Notes under the pieces: model-generated
The model's database searches: none
Told to the model about the DNA's origin: nothing
The model's input: only the letters and a program-made list of their open reading frames with translations
Made by a program: the position numbers and the translations under genes
Shown here: positions 9,180 through 19,416 of the stretch, one piece after another
Position numbering within the stretch: the first letter of the stretch is position 1
Layout: each line of letters opens with the position of its first letter
NCBI GenBank assembly: GCA_003978665.1
Contig: QNYQ01000014.1
Location: 1 to 32,973 of the forward strand
Direction of reading: 5' to 3'
From: Hyperthermus sp.
Lineage (GTDB): Archaea; Thermoproteota; Thermoprotei_A; Sulfolobales; Pyrodictiaceae
DNA length: 32,973 nucleotides

Positions 9180-9271
9180 CCACGATGCCGGTGTCTTGAA
9201 GGGGGCTGGGGCAATCATCTTTATTAGACGCCTCCATGCCGCTTCCGCGTTCAGCCTGGGGGTAGTGTAGA

Positions 9272-9595
9272 GTGCCTAGGCCCATGTATAGGAGTAGGTC
9301 GCTGCGCCGAGTATATGTGAGGCTGCCCGGCGGCAGGACGGTAGTGCATTATGAGAGGAGGAGGCCTAAGCAGGCTAGGTGTGCTGTGTGCGGGAGGCCT
9401 CTTAACGGTGTTCCGAGGCTGAGGCCCTCGGCGTTGAGGAAGCTTCCATTGACGAAGAAGAGGCCCGAGAGGATGTATGGTGGAGTGTTGTGCGCCGTTT
9501 GCCTAGAGAAATTGTTGAAGAAGTCTATTCGGCTCCATGTTGTCAGGGCTTTAGAGGCTTCGGGAAGCGAAGGGGGGAGTGCTGGCGGGGAGTGA
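9272..9595 (+). CDS. rpl34e: 50S ribosomal protein L34e
   Basis: [52 protein letters not shown]... Confidence 0.93.
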   Translation: MPRPMYRSRSLRRVYVRLPGGRTVVHYERRRPKQARCAVCGRPLNGVPRLRPSALRKLPLTKKRPERMYGGVLCAVCLEKLLKKSIRLHVVRALEASGSEGGSAGGE

Positions 9596-9632
9596 CTTAG
9601 GATTTCCCGCTTCTAGGATCCCGCTTCCCTTT

Positions 9633-9656
9633 CTCCCTCATTCTGCGATGAGGGAG
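9633..9656 (+). promoter_or_regulatory. Hairpin covering an SD-like sequence in the cmk leader
   Basis: Perfect 9-bp inverted repeat CTCCCTCAT-tctgcg-ATGAGGGAG; SD-like GGGAGTGAT (9652-9660) is followed 7 nt later by ATG 9668. Confidence 0.5.
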
Positions 9657-9667
9657 TGATAGCCTGG

Positions 9668-10273
9668 ATGTTGTTTGGCGTGGAGTGTGCCAGTAGGAGT
9701 AGGGGCCCGGTGGTTGCTGTCAGCGGCCCTCCGGGTAGCGGTAAGACTACGTTTGCTAGGAGGCTTGCCGGCGAGCTAGGCTTGCAGTATCATTCTGCTG
9801 GCAGTATTTTTCGCGAGCTTGCGCGGGAGAGGGGGATGAGTGTTGAGGATTTGAACAGGGCTGCCGCACTCGACCCAAGCATAGACCTCGAAATAGACCA
9901 GCGCACAGTCAAGGTTGCGTGTAAAGGGAACGTGGTGATCGAGGGGCATCTCGTGGCATGGGTTGTGAGTAGTATAGCCGACGTCAAAATCTATGTGACA
10001 GCGCCCCTTGAGGTTAGAGTCGAGCGAATAGCTAGGAGAGAGGGTAGGAGCATCGATGAAGTATTAAGGGAGACGCTGGTTAGAGAGTACACGCAGAGAG
10101 CAAGATTCCTCCAATACTATGGCATAGACGTCTCAAGCCTACACGTGTTCGACCTCGTCGTAAACACTGAGAACGTCGGCTTACACGAAGCCTACAAAGT
10201 CATCATGACGTACACCTGCAGTGTACTGCAGGCGAAAGGCTATAGTCCCAGAGCCTGCACAAATAAGGCTTAA
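9668..10273 (+). CDS. cmk: Cytidylate kinase
   Basis: P-loop VVAVSGPPGSGKTTFARRLAGELGLQYHSAGSIFRELA; located between L34e and L14e as in many archaea. Start taken as ATG 9668 because of the upstream SD-like sequence. Confidence 0.92.
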   Translation: MLFGVECASRSRGPVVAVSGPPGSGKTTFARRLAGELGLQYHSAGSIFRELARERGMSVEDLNRAAALDPSIDLEIDQRTVKVACKGNVVIEGHLVAWVVSSIADVKIYVTAPLEVRVERIARREGRSIDEVLRETLVREYTQRARFLQYYGIDVSSLHVFDLVVNTENVGLHEAYKVIMTYTCSVLQAKGYSPRACTNKA

Positions 10274-10325
10274 AACCATCACACGCCTCCGGGAAACCTT
10301 GCTCACTAATGGAGAGTGATGGGGA

Positions 10326-10616
10326 GTGCCCGCGATAGAAGTGGGAAGGCTCTGCGTTAAAACCCGTGGGCGAGAGGCGGGGAGGAAGTGCGTAATAGTA
10401 GAGATAATAGATGACAATTTCGTTCTCGTGACAGGGCCTAAGACCATTACGGGCGTGAAGAGGAGGAGAGCAAACATAAACCACATAGAGGTGCTTCCCA
10501 AGAAGATAGATATTGAGCCCGGAGCCAGCGACGATGAAGTAGCAGAGGCATTGAAAAAGGCGAACCTCATAGACTTTATGAAGGAGGCTGTGAAGCCCCA
10601 GCTCACTCCGGTATAG
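10326..10616 (+). CDS. rpl14e: 50S ribosomal protein L14e
   Basis: [63 protein letters not shown]. Confidence 0.93.
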   Translation: MPAIEVGRLCVKTRGREAGRKCVIVEIIDDNFVLVTGPKTITGVKRRRANINHIEVLPKKIDIEPGASDDEVAEALKKANLIDFMKEAVKPQLTPV

Positions 10617-10775
10617 TCAAGGCGGCTGGAGGGGCGGGAAAAGGTTCTGGCGGGGCTTTTTGCGTTAGCTGCTAGATGGATCATCCAGAACGTCTTGTTG
10701 ACGCGTGCTTCCCATGCATATATAGTTCTTAATGGGACTGCTTGCACCCCGGCTATTTTCCTGCAGCAATAGCCT

Positions 10776-11594
10776 TTGATAGTGAGTGGGGCGTTGTTGT
10801 TGAGGGTTGGCATCGTACTTGCTGGAGGGGCTGGTAGGAGGTTTGGCAGAGATAAGGTTGTAGCGCTTGTTGATGGAGAGGTTTCAGTGAGCCGTGTCGC
10901 ACGCGTGCTAAGGGCTGCAGGAGCAGGTCGTGTGTATGTCAGTGTGCGCGACGAGTACAAGTGTAAGATTTATACAAGCCTGAGCGGTGCTGACGGCTGC
11001 GTCTATGACCCCTCATGGCTTCGCTGTGGGGGGCCTGCAGCAGCTCTGGCTGGGTTAGGGGGGCTGGAAGGGGCCAGGCTCTTCTTTCTCGCCCCAGCCG
11101 ACATGCCATGGCTTAGGCCCAGCGTGTACCTATGGCTTGAAGCATTCATGGGGTTGACTGGTGCTGAGGCAGCTGTCATGGTGCACGAGGAGGGTAGTGT
11201 GGAAACCCTGGTAGCTGCTATGCGAGGGTCTCTTGTAGGAAGGCTGCCCAGTATTCTGGGGGAGTTATGCAGGTTAAGGGGGAAGATTAGGGTTAGCGAT
11301 GCTTACCGGTCTGCACGGAGACTGGTGGTTGTAGGTTCTGGGCTGCTTTCTGAGAGCGGGAGCACATTCACACACATTAACACGGTTGAATCCCTTAAGA
11401 CAAGATGCTCTGAGAGGAGGTTGGGTCCGAAGCTGGTGACCGTTGTTGAGCCTCTACTGGAGATCCAGGATTCCAAGAAGGGGCTCTGCTCGCTCCTTGA
11501 GAGGGAGGAGAAGCTTTACAGTAGGCTGGGACTGGATCTTTTCCGGAGCCAGGTAGCAGGGGATAGGAGAGTCCTCTGCAAGCACTTTTCGTAG
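10776..11594 (+). CDS. MobA-like NTP transferase domain protein
   Basis: VGIVLAGGAGRRFGRDKVVALVDGE...FFLAPADMPWLRPSVY. Start uncertain (several TTG/GTG options). Confidence 0.75.
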   Translation: MIVSGALLLRVGIVLAGGAGRRFGRDKVVALVDGEVSVSRVARVLRAAGAGRVYVSVRDEYKCKIYTSLSGADGCVYDPSWLRCGGPAAALAGLGGLEGARLFFLAPADMPWLRPSVYLWLEAFMGLTGAEAAVMVHEEGSVETLVAAMRGSLVGRLPSILGELCRLRGKIRVSDAYRSARRLVVVGSGLLSESGSTFTHINTVESLKTRCSERRLGPKLVTVVEPLLEIQDSKKGLCSLLEREEKLYSRLGLDLFRSQVAGDRRVLCKHFS

Positions 11595-11771
11595 GCAATG
11601 TGCACGCATCCTGCTGGAGGGGACGGGTCTCGTGGAGGGGCTGTGAGCGGGGCTGTACTCGCTGAGTCTCCGGCGTAGGGATGATGAGGTCTTTAAGTGG
11701 CGAGCCCGCGAGGGTTTTGCGCCAATACTTTGCCCCCCTCCCCTACTATGCTGGGCTAGGGGTGGTCTATT

Positions 11772-12242
11772 ATGGATTTGATAGTTGTGCTTCATGATGT
11801 CTCCAGCGCGCAAAGACTTATTGACATGGCCAGGCTGGTTTACGGCATGGGATTCAAGTATTTCATAGCCTCTAAGGTCTACGGCGCAGCAGCCTCCAGC
11901 GGTGTCCCCGAGGCAAGTAGGCTCGCCCTTAGACTTGGCCGCTTTTTCTCTGTACTCCCCTCTGTACGCGAAGCCGTCGAGATCTTTGAGCCGAGCATGA
12001 CGCTCATAGTTAGCTACGAGCATGGCGAGCCCCTGAGCTTAGAGGAGGTGGGCGAGCTCATTGAGCGCGAGAGGAAAGTCCTCCTTGTCCTGGGGGGGAT
12101 AGAGCCCGGCCCGGGGAAGGATGTTGTGGGGCTCGGTAAGCCAATATACATACGTGGCGTCGAGTCCCGTATCGGGGCCGTGGCAGAAGCTGCCCTAATA
12201 CTCTACGAAGCCTCTAGGCGCCTCTCAGCTTCAACGCGATAA
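11772..12242 (+). CDS. DUF2122/COG4080-like protein (annotated elsewhere as RecB-family nuclease or SpoU-like)
   Basis: MDLIVVLHDVSSAQRLIDMARLVYGMGFKYFIASKVYGAAASSGVPEASRLALRLGRFFSVLPSVREAVEIF. Confidence 0.6.
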   Translation: MDLIVVLHDVSSAQRLIDMARLVYGMGFKYFIASKVYGAAASSGVPEASRLALRLGRFFSVLPSVREAVEIFEPSMTLIVSYEHGEPLSLEEVGELIERERKVLLVLGGIEPGPGKDVVGLGKPIYIRGVESRIGAVAEAALILYEASRRLSASTR

Positions 12243-13170
12243 ACCTGGCTATTGCCTCGGCCAAGGGCACGGGCACAGCCTCACCCACTTGGTTATACTG
12301 CTGGTCCTTCCCGCCAAGAAACACGTGGTGGTCGGGGAAACCCATAAGCCTTGCCTGCTCCCTCACAGTTAGAAACCTGTCTTCGAAGGGATGGATGAAC
12401 CTGCTGCTCCCAAGAACCGTTGGAGCGTGCCTCTTAGGGTCAAGCCTTATGAGGTTAGGCAGCCTCCTACCCTCAGCTCCCTCGTAGAGTATGAGGGCTT
12501 GACCCCAACGTAGCCTCGCTATGCGCCTAAGCTTCCTTGGGCTTATTGACGGGGGATCATGGTTTAGCGCTGAGCCGCTTCCGGGTGGGGGGAGGCCTGC
12601 CAGGGCCTCTTGTACGCTTATTCTACGGGGCGACTTGATGGGGGCTATTTTCATGTTTGACACGAAGACCCTGAGCCTATGGCTTGGAGTCGAGTAGTCC
12701 TCGGCCAGCAGTTTGTTAAAGAATATTCTCGGGTAGCCGGCCTCCTCGAAAACCCTCCTTAGCTCATCCTTCACGTCAAGAATACCTGCTACATTCTCCA
12801 TTACGAACACGCGGGGCTTTAGCTCCCCCACTATTCTAGCGAAGTGGAGGACCAGCTGTCCTGCAGGATCCTCGTAGAGTCTCTCAACAGGCCTCCTCCG
12901 TCTACGCGGGTTTGCGCCAGTGAATGGCTCGCATGGAGGGCTCCCTATAACTATCTCTGGCCTACCCACAAGCTCTTCAATGAGCTCGCCGCTAACCTCT
13001 CTAACATCCATGGCCAGTACCACGGCTTCAGGAAAATTGGCCTTAAAGCTCCTTGCAGCAGCTGGATCGTTATCAACGCCTAAAAGGATTCTGAAACCAG
13101 CACGCCTAAAACCCTCAGCGAAGCCCCCCGCGCCCGAGAAGAGGTCAACCACCCCCCTCTCTACTAGCAC
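12214..13170 (-). CDS. DNA (cytosine-5)-methyltransferase
   Basis: Motif [21 protein letters not shown], motif [17 protein letters not shown], motif [12 protein letters not shown], motif [12 protein letters not shown], motifs [37 protein letters not shown]...[18 protein letters not shown]. Confidence 0.92.
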   Translation of the reverse strand: MLVERGVVDLFSGAGGFAEGFRRAGFRILLGVDNDPAAARSFKANFPEAVVLAMDVREVSGELIEELVGRPEIVIGSPPCEPFTGANPRRRRRPVERLYEDPAGQLVLHFARIVGELKPRVFVMENVAGILDVKDELRRVFEEAGYPRIFFNKLLAEDYSTPSHRLRVFVSNMKIAPIKSPRRISVQEALAGLPPPGSGSALNHDPPSISPRKLRRIARLRWGQALILYEGAEGRRLPNLIRLDPKRHAPTVLGSSRFIHPFEDRFLTVREQARLMGFPDHHVFLGGKDQQYNQVGEAVPVPLAEAIARFIALKLRGA

Positions 13171-13684
13171 GCCTATCCGCCTCTAGGAGCCTGACATATT
13201 GCCTTAGGATTTCAATCCTGAGGTCGCGTTCACTGTCCGGCACAAGCATTTCTCCGCAACGGGGGCATGTAAACTCGTATTCAAGAGCCTCCTCAAACGT
13301 GTAGCGGGTCTTGTCTAGCGGGCATATGTAGTATTGCGTCTCCTCCTCTCTCTCCAAGAGGTATTTGAGCCTCTCCAGCGCAGCCCTCTTTCTAGCCTCA
13401 ATAACTGCCGGGAGGCCTTCATAGTTTACCTTCCAGTAGAATATCAGTCTTCCCTTGTCAGGGTGGCGTAGCCTACGGTAGGTTACAAGTCCTTTCTCAG
13501 CAAGCATGTTCAATGCCCTCCTAACAACGCTCCCCCTAAGCTCCGTCTTCTCCATGATATCGTATTCTGAGAGTTCTTCGCCTTCCTGGTAGAGTACCTC
13601 GAATACTCTCCTTGCGTCGGGCCCCATCATCTTCTCCACGAACACATATAATTTGTCTACATTATTGCTTCTCTCCTGCTCCAA
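13145..13684 (-). CDS. tfe: Transcription factor E (TFE alpha)
   Basis: N-terminal winged helix ([45 protein letters not shown]) and zinc ribbon ([30 protein letters not shown]). Confidence 0.92.
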   Translation of the reverse strand: MEQERSNNVDKLYVFVEKMMGPDARRVFEVLYQEGEELSEYDIMEKTELRGSVVRRALNMLAEKGLVTYRRLRHPDKGRLIFYWKVNYEGLPAVIEARKRAALERLKYLLEREEETQYYICPLDKTRYTFEEALEYEFTCPRCGEMLVPDSERDLRIEILRQYVRLLEADRRASREGGG

Positions 13685-13707
13685 TGCTCAAACCCCAGGT
13701 TGAGTGT

Positions 13708-14238
13708 TTAGGTTCCTCTGAGGCTAACTATCTTTTTCCCGCGCTTAGAGGGGATTATACGTATCTTAGCGTTGGGAAACTCTTGTCTCAGCTCCCTACC
13801 CTCGAAGAGCCTGTCGAGGAATATGGCGAGCGCTGCTATCTCACTGTGGGGCTGGCTGCCTATGGCTACATTGTAGTCGGCGTGCTCATAGAAGAATGCT
13901 GGCACCTTCTCGGCCCCTACAACGATCAGCTTGGGCCTCTTACTCTCCCTGATGGAAGATATGACATCGTCTACGTGTAGCCCGTACATGGTTAAGTGAA
14001 TGACTTCTCCACCATGCCTTCTCCAGTCAATAACGAATCTTTCTCCGGGGACGCCGCATAATAGCTCCATTTCCCCGCCCCACCTATCTATGACTTTTCT
14101 TAGGGATTCAATGACCTTCTCGTCGCAGACGTCGGCCAGTACGAACCCGTTAGCTCCAAAGGCTCTTGCAACGAGTCCGACATGGGTGGTTACTCTTTTA
14201 TCCCTGCCCGGCCTATGGCCCAGCCTCAACACATACAC
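13708..14238 (-). CDS. trm56: tRNA (cytidine-56-2'-O)-methyltransferase, Trm56
   Basis: [32 protein letters not shown]...[41 protein letters not shown]. Start set to GTG 14238 to limit overlap with hflX; the ORF extends to 14283. Confidence 0.88.
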   Translation of the reverse strand: MYVLRLGHRPGRDKRVTTHVGLVARAFGANGFVLADVCDEKVIESLRKVIDRWGGEMELLCGVPGERFVIDWRRHGGEVIHLTMYGLHVDDVISSIRESKRPKLIVVGAEKVPAFFYEHADYNVAIGSQPHSEIAALAIFLDRLFEGRELRQEFPNAKIRIIPSKRGKKIVSLRGT

Positions 14239-15350
14239 TTTCCCGTAGCTTTTAGCGAGGCAACAATCACCCGCTTCAGCCACTCGATACCATCCCCCGC
14301 CTTGGCCGAGATAGGTACCACAGCCTTAAGCCACGGGTATGCTCCGCTTGTCACGTCCTCCAGTAAACCTACTATCCTATCCACGTTGCGCTCCGGGACT
14401 AGGTCGATCTTGTTGGCAGCTATGATCATGGGTCTACCTACTGCACCAATACGGCTAAGGGTTCTTAGGGCCTCAGCTACCTTATCCACTATAACCTCCT
14501 GCCTCTCAGACGCGTCGACCACGAACAATAACATGTTGGCGTGCACCGCCTCCTCAAGAGTCGAATGGAATGCCTCAACGATCTCTGGGGGAATCCTACT
14601 GATAAACCCTACAGTATCCACGAAAGCAATCTTCAACCCGTTAAGAGTAACGGCCCTCACCTTAGGCGACACGGTAGTGAAGTATTCGGGGCCGACTGGC
14701 TTCGAGAGGCCTGTTAACCGGTTGAATAGACTGGTCTTGCCAGCACTAGCATATCCTACTATTGCTACGTGGGGAATACCGGTGCTCTTCCTCTTAGCTC
14801 TCTCTAAGGCCCTGCGCGCGGCAAGTCTTTTCAACTCCCTCCTTATCCTCGCAATCCTAGAGACCATATGCCTATAGTAGCTGTCAATAGCATAGCCTCC
14901 TGGGCCCAGGAAGCCCGGGAGCTCACCCATCTTAGCCAGCCTAATAGCCTCCCTAACCAAGGGGAGTCTGTGACGGAGCCTAGCCAGCTCTATCTGATAC
15001 AACGCCTCCCTGCTTCCAGCATGTAAGGCGAAAATCTCTAAGATGAGTAACGTGCGGTCAATGACATCTACCCTGGCCGCCTCCACAAGCCTAAAATAAT
15101 CCCTGGGCTTTATGTCATCAAACACCACAATCCTAGCATTATCGTTGCCCCTAAGCCTCGAAGCCCTCTCAGCAACCTCCCTTAGCTTCGCCTCACTCAA
15201 CAGCCTACCATGTGAAACCCTACGGTAATAGATAATGTCTTCGACAACATAGCCCGCACTACCAAGCAGGGAGAGGGCCTCGCGAACCTCCCAGCCAAGA
15301 AGCCCACGCGGTAAAAGAAGCAGAGCAGGCCGCCAAGCATCCACCAACAC
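14226..15350 (-). CDS. hflX: GTPase HflX
   Basis: Walker [65 protein letters not shown]. Confidence 0.92.
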   Translation of the reverse strand: MLVDAWRPALLLLPRGLLGWEVREALSLLGSAGYVVEDIIYYRRVSHGRLLSEAKLREVAERASRLRGNDNARIVVFDDIKPRDYFRLVEAARVDVIDRTLLILEIFALHAGSREALYQIELARLRHRLPLVREAIRLAKMGELPGFLGPGGYAIDSYYRHMVSRIARIRRELKRLAARRALERAKRKSTGIPHVAIVGYASAGKTSLFNRLTGLSKPVGPEYFTTVSPKVRAVTLNGLKIAFVDTVGFISRIPPEIVEAFHSTLEEAVHANMLLFVVDASERQEVIVDKVAEALRTLSRIGAVGRPMIIAANKIDLVPERNVDRIVGLLEDVTSGAYPWLKAVVPISAKAGDGIEWLKRVIVASLKATGKCMC

Positions 15351-15550
15351 AAGCTTCCCCCAGGGGGTCGCCAGGGGCGCTGGGAATCAGCTTCCCAGGC
15401 TACGCCACCCTTATGGACACTACACACAACCCTATATAGTGCTCGTTATAGTGCAAGAGAGAGTTTACAGAGACGCTGTGGCTGCTTGTGGGGGGCGTAT
15501 GGCTGCTGGAGCGAGCAATAAGTGTCGATCGCTGTACTAGAGCTCGATGC

Positions 15551-17086
15551 TTACCCTAGACTCCCCCTCATCTTGCCGGCAATCGCTATGGCTTTCTCGG
15601 CCTCCCCCTTCACGCCCATCCTTACCGCTTCTAGTGCCTTGAGTAGGGCGGAAACATACTCGGGGTGAGGCTCCCTGACTTTTCTCGCATAGGATTTGGC
15701 TACTTCAACATCCTCTCTAATCAATTCTATGGTCTTTTCATCCCTAATATACTCACGCATAATCGTTGGCGCATAGAACTGTAGCTCAAATTCAATATCC
15801 ACGGGCAGGAGGGGGAGGAGCTTCCTAACCAGCAGCTCAACGCTTTCCTCGCCAAGGATCCTTGATGCCTCCCTAAGCCCCCGCCCCGTTCCTATGAGGG
15901 CTGGAGGCACACCCATGGTGTAGAGAGAGGCGGCGAACGTTATTGCTCTCGGTATGTGCAGCGTCCTAGGAGGCTTTACTTTTATCAGCTCGGGGTCGTG
16001 CGTAAACACTATGCTTGACTCCAGGCTGCGTGGATATTCGCCTGCGGAAAGCCTTGCCCGGTGGCGGGGCACGAAACGTGACACGTCCACTAAAGTGTTA
16101 ATTACCCGGAGAATAACCCTTAAGTATTCTCGCGTGAATATTCTCGATGCAGCGGTTATTAGCTTAAGCTCGTCCAGCCCTATTCTTGGAGGCTTAGAGT
16201 GCAGTCCGTCTATAAGCCCGCTTACAACCCTCTCGACAGCGCCGGGCCCTTGATCGTAGCGTAGCCCCGACTGAATAGTTACCGTGGAGTAGCCGCTGTA
16301 CTGTTCCCGGAACAGCTCAACAGAGTGGGGGGCTAGGTGGCCGCGGAAGGGTAGGGCCCCAACACCTATTATCGGGTACACTCTCGTGTTCTCCTTCTCA
16401 GCCCACGCATAAAGCCTTGAGATACCGTAGACCAGGGCCAAGCTAGAGGTTAAGTGGCCGTAGGCCAGGGCTGTATCGGACTTCCCTAGCAGCACCCGGT
16501 AACTGCTATAGTGTAGCCCCATATGGTTTAGTAGGGCGTTCCGCGCCCCTTCAAGTATCTTCTCCACGTGCAGTAGGGACTCATAGTCTTCGACGAGGGG
16601 GATGACCTCTATCCTCCCAGTCTTTATGCCTAGTTCCTCCTCGGCAAGCCTCTGCAGCTTGACAATACGCCTCTGCAGCAAGTAGACCTCGTAGCCCGTT
16701 GAGGACATAGGGTTTATAATGTAGCGTACGGCCTCCTGCCCCGCCTTCACGATAGCCTTCTTGTTGGCTACGATAACGCCCCAGAGCACCATCATCTGTC
16801 TCTCAGGCTCTTCCAGTCTCTCCGAGGGAATGCGCGGCGTTATGAGAAAGTCTTCTCCTGGAGTGAGCCCATGTTTTAGCGCCTCCTCAACAATCCATGA
16901 TACTTGATGGTAAGGGGTGAGCTTGCCCTCATAGTCGACCATTTTCTCGTCTAAGCCCAAGCCGCCACGGCTTGGAGGAAGGAGGTCGCGTAGCGCCTCC
17001 TCTATCTCATCCTGTGCTGTAAACCCTCTGCTAGCAGAGTCCGGGTGCTGAGTAGCCATCGCCAGAGGCACTGGATAGCCTAGCAC
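15551..17086 (-). CDS. ppcA: Phosphoenolpyruvate carboxylase, archaeal type
   Basis: PLAMATQHPDSASRGFTAQDEIEEALRDL...; full-length archaeal PEPC-like 511 aa ORF. Confidence 0.92.
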   Translation of the reverse strand: MLGYPVPLAMATQHPDSASRGFTAQDEIEEALRDLLPPSRGGLGLDEKMVDYEGKLTPYHQVSWIVEEALKHGLTPGEDFLITPRIPSERLEEPERQMMVLWGVIVANKKAIVKAGQEAVRYIINPMSSTGYEVYLLQRRIVKLQRLAEEELGIKTGRIEVIPLVEDYESLLHVEKILEGARNALLNHMGLHYSSYRVLLGKSDTALAYGHLTSSLALVYGISRLYAWAEKENTRVYPIIGVGALPFRGHLAPHSVELFREQYSGYSTVTIQSGLRYDQGPGAVERVVSGLIDGLHSKPPRIGLDELKLITAASRIFTREYLRVILRVINTLVDVSRFVPRHRARLSAGEYPRSLESSIVFTHDPELIKVKPPRTLHIPRAITFAASLYTMGVPPALIGTGRGLREASRILGEESVELLVRKLLPLLPVDIEFELQFYAPTIMREYIRDEKTIELIREDVEVAKSYARKVREPHPEYVSALLKALEAVRMGVKGEAEKAIAIAGKMRGSLG

Positions 17087-17240
17087 TCCTTCCTTCCCCT
17101 ACACGCGTCCCAGGAGGGAATGTGACATATAAGTGCTGAGCCACCTACGCTGCTAGACTGGTTAAGTAGCCGGCTTGGTGCCGGAGTGCGATATTTTATC
17201 CTGATCTCCCGGCCTAGGCACGGGGCTTGGAGGGTCTGCT

Positions 17241-18182
17241 TTGGCCTCACGTATCCGGGTTAGAGCTTACTCGAGCAGCGCTAACCTCGGCCCCGGCTTT
17301 GACGCTATAGCTGTAGCTCACACTGCATTTTATGATGAAGTAGAGCTCACTGTTGAGTCCGGCTCCGGGAACGTGATAGTTGAAAGCGTCTACGGCCCCT
17401 ACGCCTCCGATGCCGGGGGAGCTGAGACCGCCAGGCAGGCTGTACTTGAGGCACTACATCTCCTAGGCTACACCCTAGACGACCACGATATCGTGCTCCG
17501 AGTCTACAAGGGTATTCCCCCGGGCCGTGGCCTAGGCAGCAGCGGGGCCTCGGCCGCAGCGGCTGTTAAGGCTCTCGCCGAGGCGCTTGAACTACAAGCC
17601 GATGAGACAATACTCCTAGAGGCTGCTGGCCGGGGCGAGGCTGCCGCGGCGGGGGCGCCGCACTACGATAATGCTGCTGCAAGCTTGCTGGGAGGCTTCA
17701 CCGTGGTAGCAAGGGATCTTGAGGGGAGGGTTTACGCGAGATCGTTGAGCCTGGAGGCCCACTTTGTAATATACGTGCCCAGAACCAGGCATACGGCGGG
17801 AAAGACGCGGCTCATGAGGCAGATACTGCCTAAGACGGTGAGTCTTGAGGCAGCGTCAAGAAACTGGTCGAGACTGGCACTACTGGTGGCAGCACTAGCC
17901 TTAGGTGACAGAGAGCTCGTGGGTGTGATGATGGGGCAGGACGAGATTGTTGAAGCAGCGAGACGCAAGTACATACCATGCTTCAGCGAAGCAAAGCGTA
18001 CAGCGCTGGATGCAGGCGCGCTCGGGGTAGCCATAAGCGGTGCCGGCCCCTCCCTTATAGCCCTGGTAGACAGCGAGAAAAACGGCGTTAACGTGGCCAA
18101 GTCGCTAATGGAGGACTGCACTTGCTGCGAGCCCGACTTAGTGAAAGTAGCGAAAACAGCTCCGGGCGCAGAAAGGGTATAG
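17241..18182 (+). CDS. thrB: Homoserine kinase (GHMP family)
   Basis: RVRAYSSSANLGPGFDAIAVAH; GIPPGRGLGSSGASAAAAVKALAE; AISGAGPSLIAL. Confidence 0.92.
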   Translation: MASRIRVRAYSSSANLGPGFDAIAVAHTAFYDEVELTVESGSGNVIVESVYGPYASDAGGAETARQAVLEALHLLGYTLDDHDIVLRVYKGIPPGRGLGSSGASAAAAVKALAEALELQADETILLEAAGRGEAAAAGAPHYDNAAASLLGGFTVVARDLEGRVYARSLSLEAHFVIYVPRTRHTAGKTRLMRQILPKTVSLEAASRNWSRLALLVAALALGDRELVGVMMGQDEIVEAARRKYIPCFSEAKRTALDAGALGVAISGAGPSLIALVDSEKNGVNVAKSLMEDCTCCEPDLVKVAKTAPGAERV

Positions 18183-18216
18183 TAGGCCTCATGCTCGTTG
18201 GAAAGGTGCGGGAAGC

Positions 18217-19389
18217 TTGTATAATCCAACAAAGGTTATTGCAGCGTTAAGGATGGGGAGGGAAGAGGGCGAGGACATAGTATCTCCCATACATGTATCA
18301 GTAATCTACCGGTTCACCAAAAGACTAGACAAGCCCAGCGCCGAGGTGAAGTACGGCAGGGAGAACAACCCCTCGGTAATACTCCTTGAAAGGGCACTAT
18401 CCATAGCAGAGAACGCGAAATGGTGCCTCGCATTCAACACTGGAATGGCAGCAATAAACTCCTTGATCATGGGGGTAGTTGAGCCGGGCTCGAAAATACT
18501 GGCAAGCAAACTACTCTACGGCTCTACCAGAAGCCTTCTCGACGCCTACAGCTCACGCCTAAACCTGAAAGTAGCCTACCGCGGGCCTCCATGGGACGAA
18601 CTATTATCCTCCATCGACCAGGCCAGCGCAGTGATCGTGGAGACCATAGGCAACCCCACACTAAGAGTGCCACCGCTACGGGAAATAGCGAAGGAATGCA
18701 GAAACAGCGGCTGCACGCTCATAGTGGATAACACGTTCGCCTCACCATACCTCTACCAGCCCCTGAGGCTTGGAGAAGACGTGATAGTATTGGAGAGCAT
18801 AACGAAATACATTGGAGGCCACAACGATGTAATGGGGGGAGTCGTGTGTGGGTTGAAGGAGGAGGACTACGAGAGGCTATGGGATATTAGGAGGCTTCAT
18901 GGAACCATACTGCAGCCCCTGGACGCGTTTCTCGCTGCACGCGGACTAAAGACCCTTCACCTACGAATGAGACACATGACCGCCACAGCTGCAAGGCTCG
19001 CGGAGACGCTCCAGCAGAAGCAGGAGGAGGGGATAGTAGCCCGAGTATACTATCCCGGACTCAGAAGCCACCCAGATCATACTGTTGCCTCTGACATGCT
19101 GAAGCATGGTTATGGTGCCGTGGTAAGCTTCGATGTGGGGTCTGAGAGGAGAGTCCGCGAGATAATGTCTAGACTAAACGTTATAGTGCCCGCGCCTAGC
19201 CTGGGAGGAGTCGAGTCAGTAATATCCTATCCCTATGAGAGTAGCCACCGCAATCTACCCGAGGAAGAAAGGCTGCAACTGGGGATAACTGAGGGCCTGC
19301 TCAGGCTAAGCGTGGGCCTTGAGGACCCGGAGGACATCGTCAACGATATCTTGAACGCGCTGAATACGAAAACACGTTTAGAGCCTTAG
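18217..19389 (+). CDS. Cystathionine gamma-synthase/lyase family PLP enzyme
   Basis: LIVDNTFASPYLYQPLRLGEDVIVLESITKYIGGHNDVMGGVVCG with PLP lysine; VSYPYESSHRNLPEEERLQLGITEGLLRLSVGLEDPEDIV-like C-terminus. Confidence 0.9.
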   Translation: MYNPTKVIAALRMGREEGEDIVSPIHVSVIYRFTKRLDKPSAEVKYGRENNPSVILLERALSIAENAKWCLAFNTGMAAINSLIMGVVEPGSKILASKLLYGSTRSLLDAYSSRLNLKVAYRGPPWDELLSSIDQASAVIVETIGNPTLRVPPLREIAKECRNSGCTLIVDNTFASPYLYQPLRLGEDVIVLESITKYIGGHNDVMGGVVCGLKEEDYERLWDIRRLHGTILQPLDAFLAARGLKTLHLRMRHMTATAARLAETLQQKQEEGIVARVYYPGLRSHPDHTVASDMLKHGYGAVVSFDVGSERRVREIMSRLNVIVPAPSLGGVESVISYPYESSHRNLPEEERLQLGITEGLLRLSVGLEDPEDIVNDILNALNTKTRLEP

Positions 19390-19416
19390 CATCAGATCCT
19401 GCAAAGGTGAGGGTAC

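Noticed and set aside
11662-11687. CTGA ... ATGATGA, possible C/D box sRNA
   Set aside because: Only an isolated D'-C'-like arrangement; no flanking C box upstream or D box at the right distance downstream.
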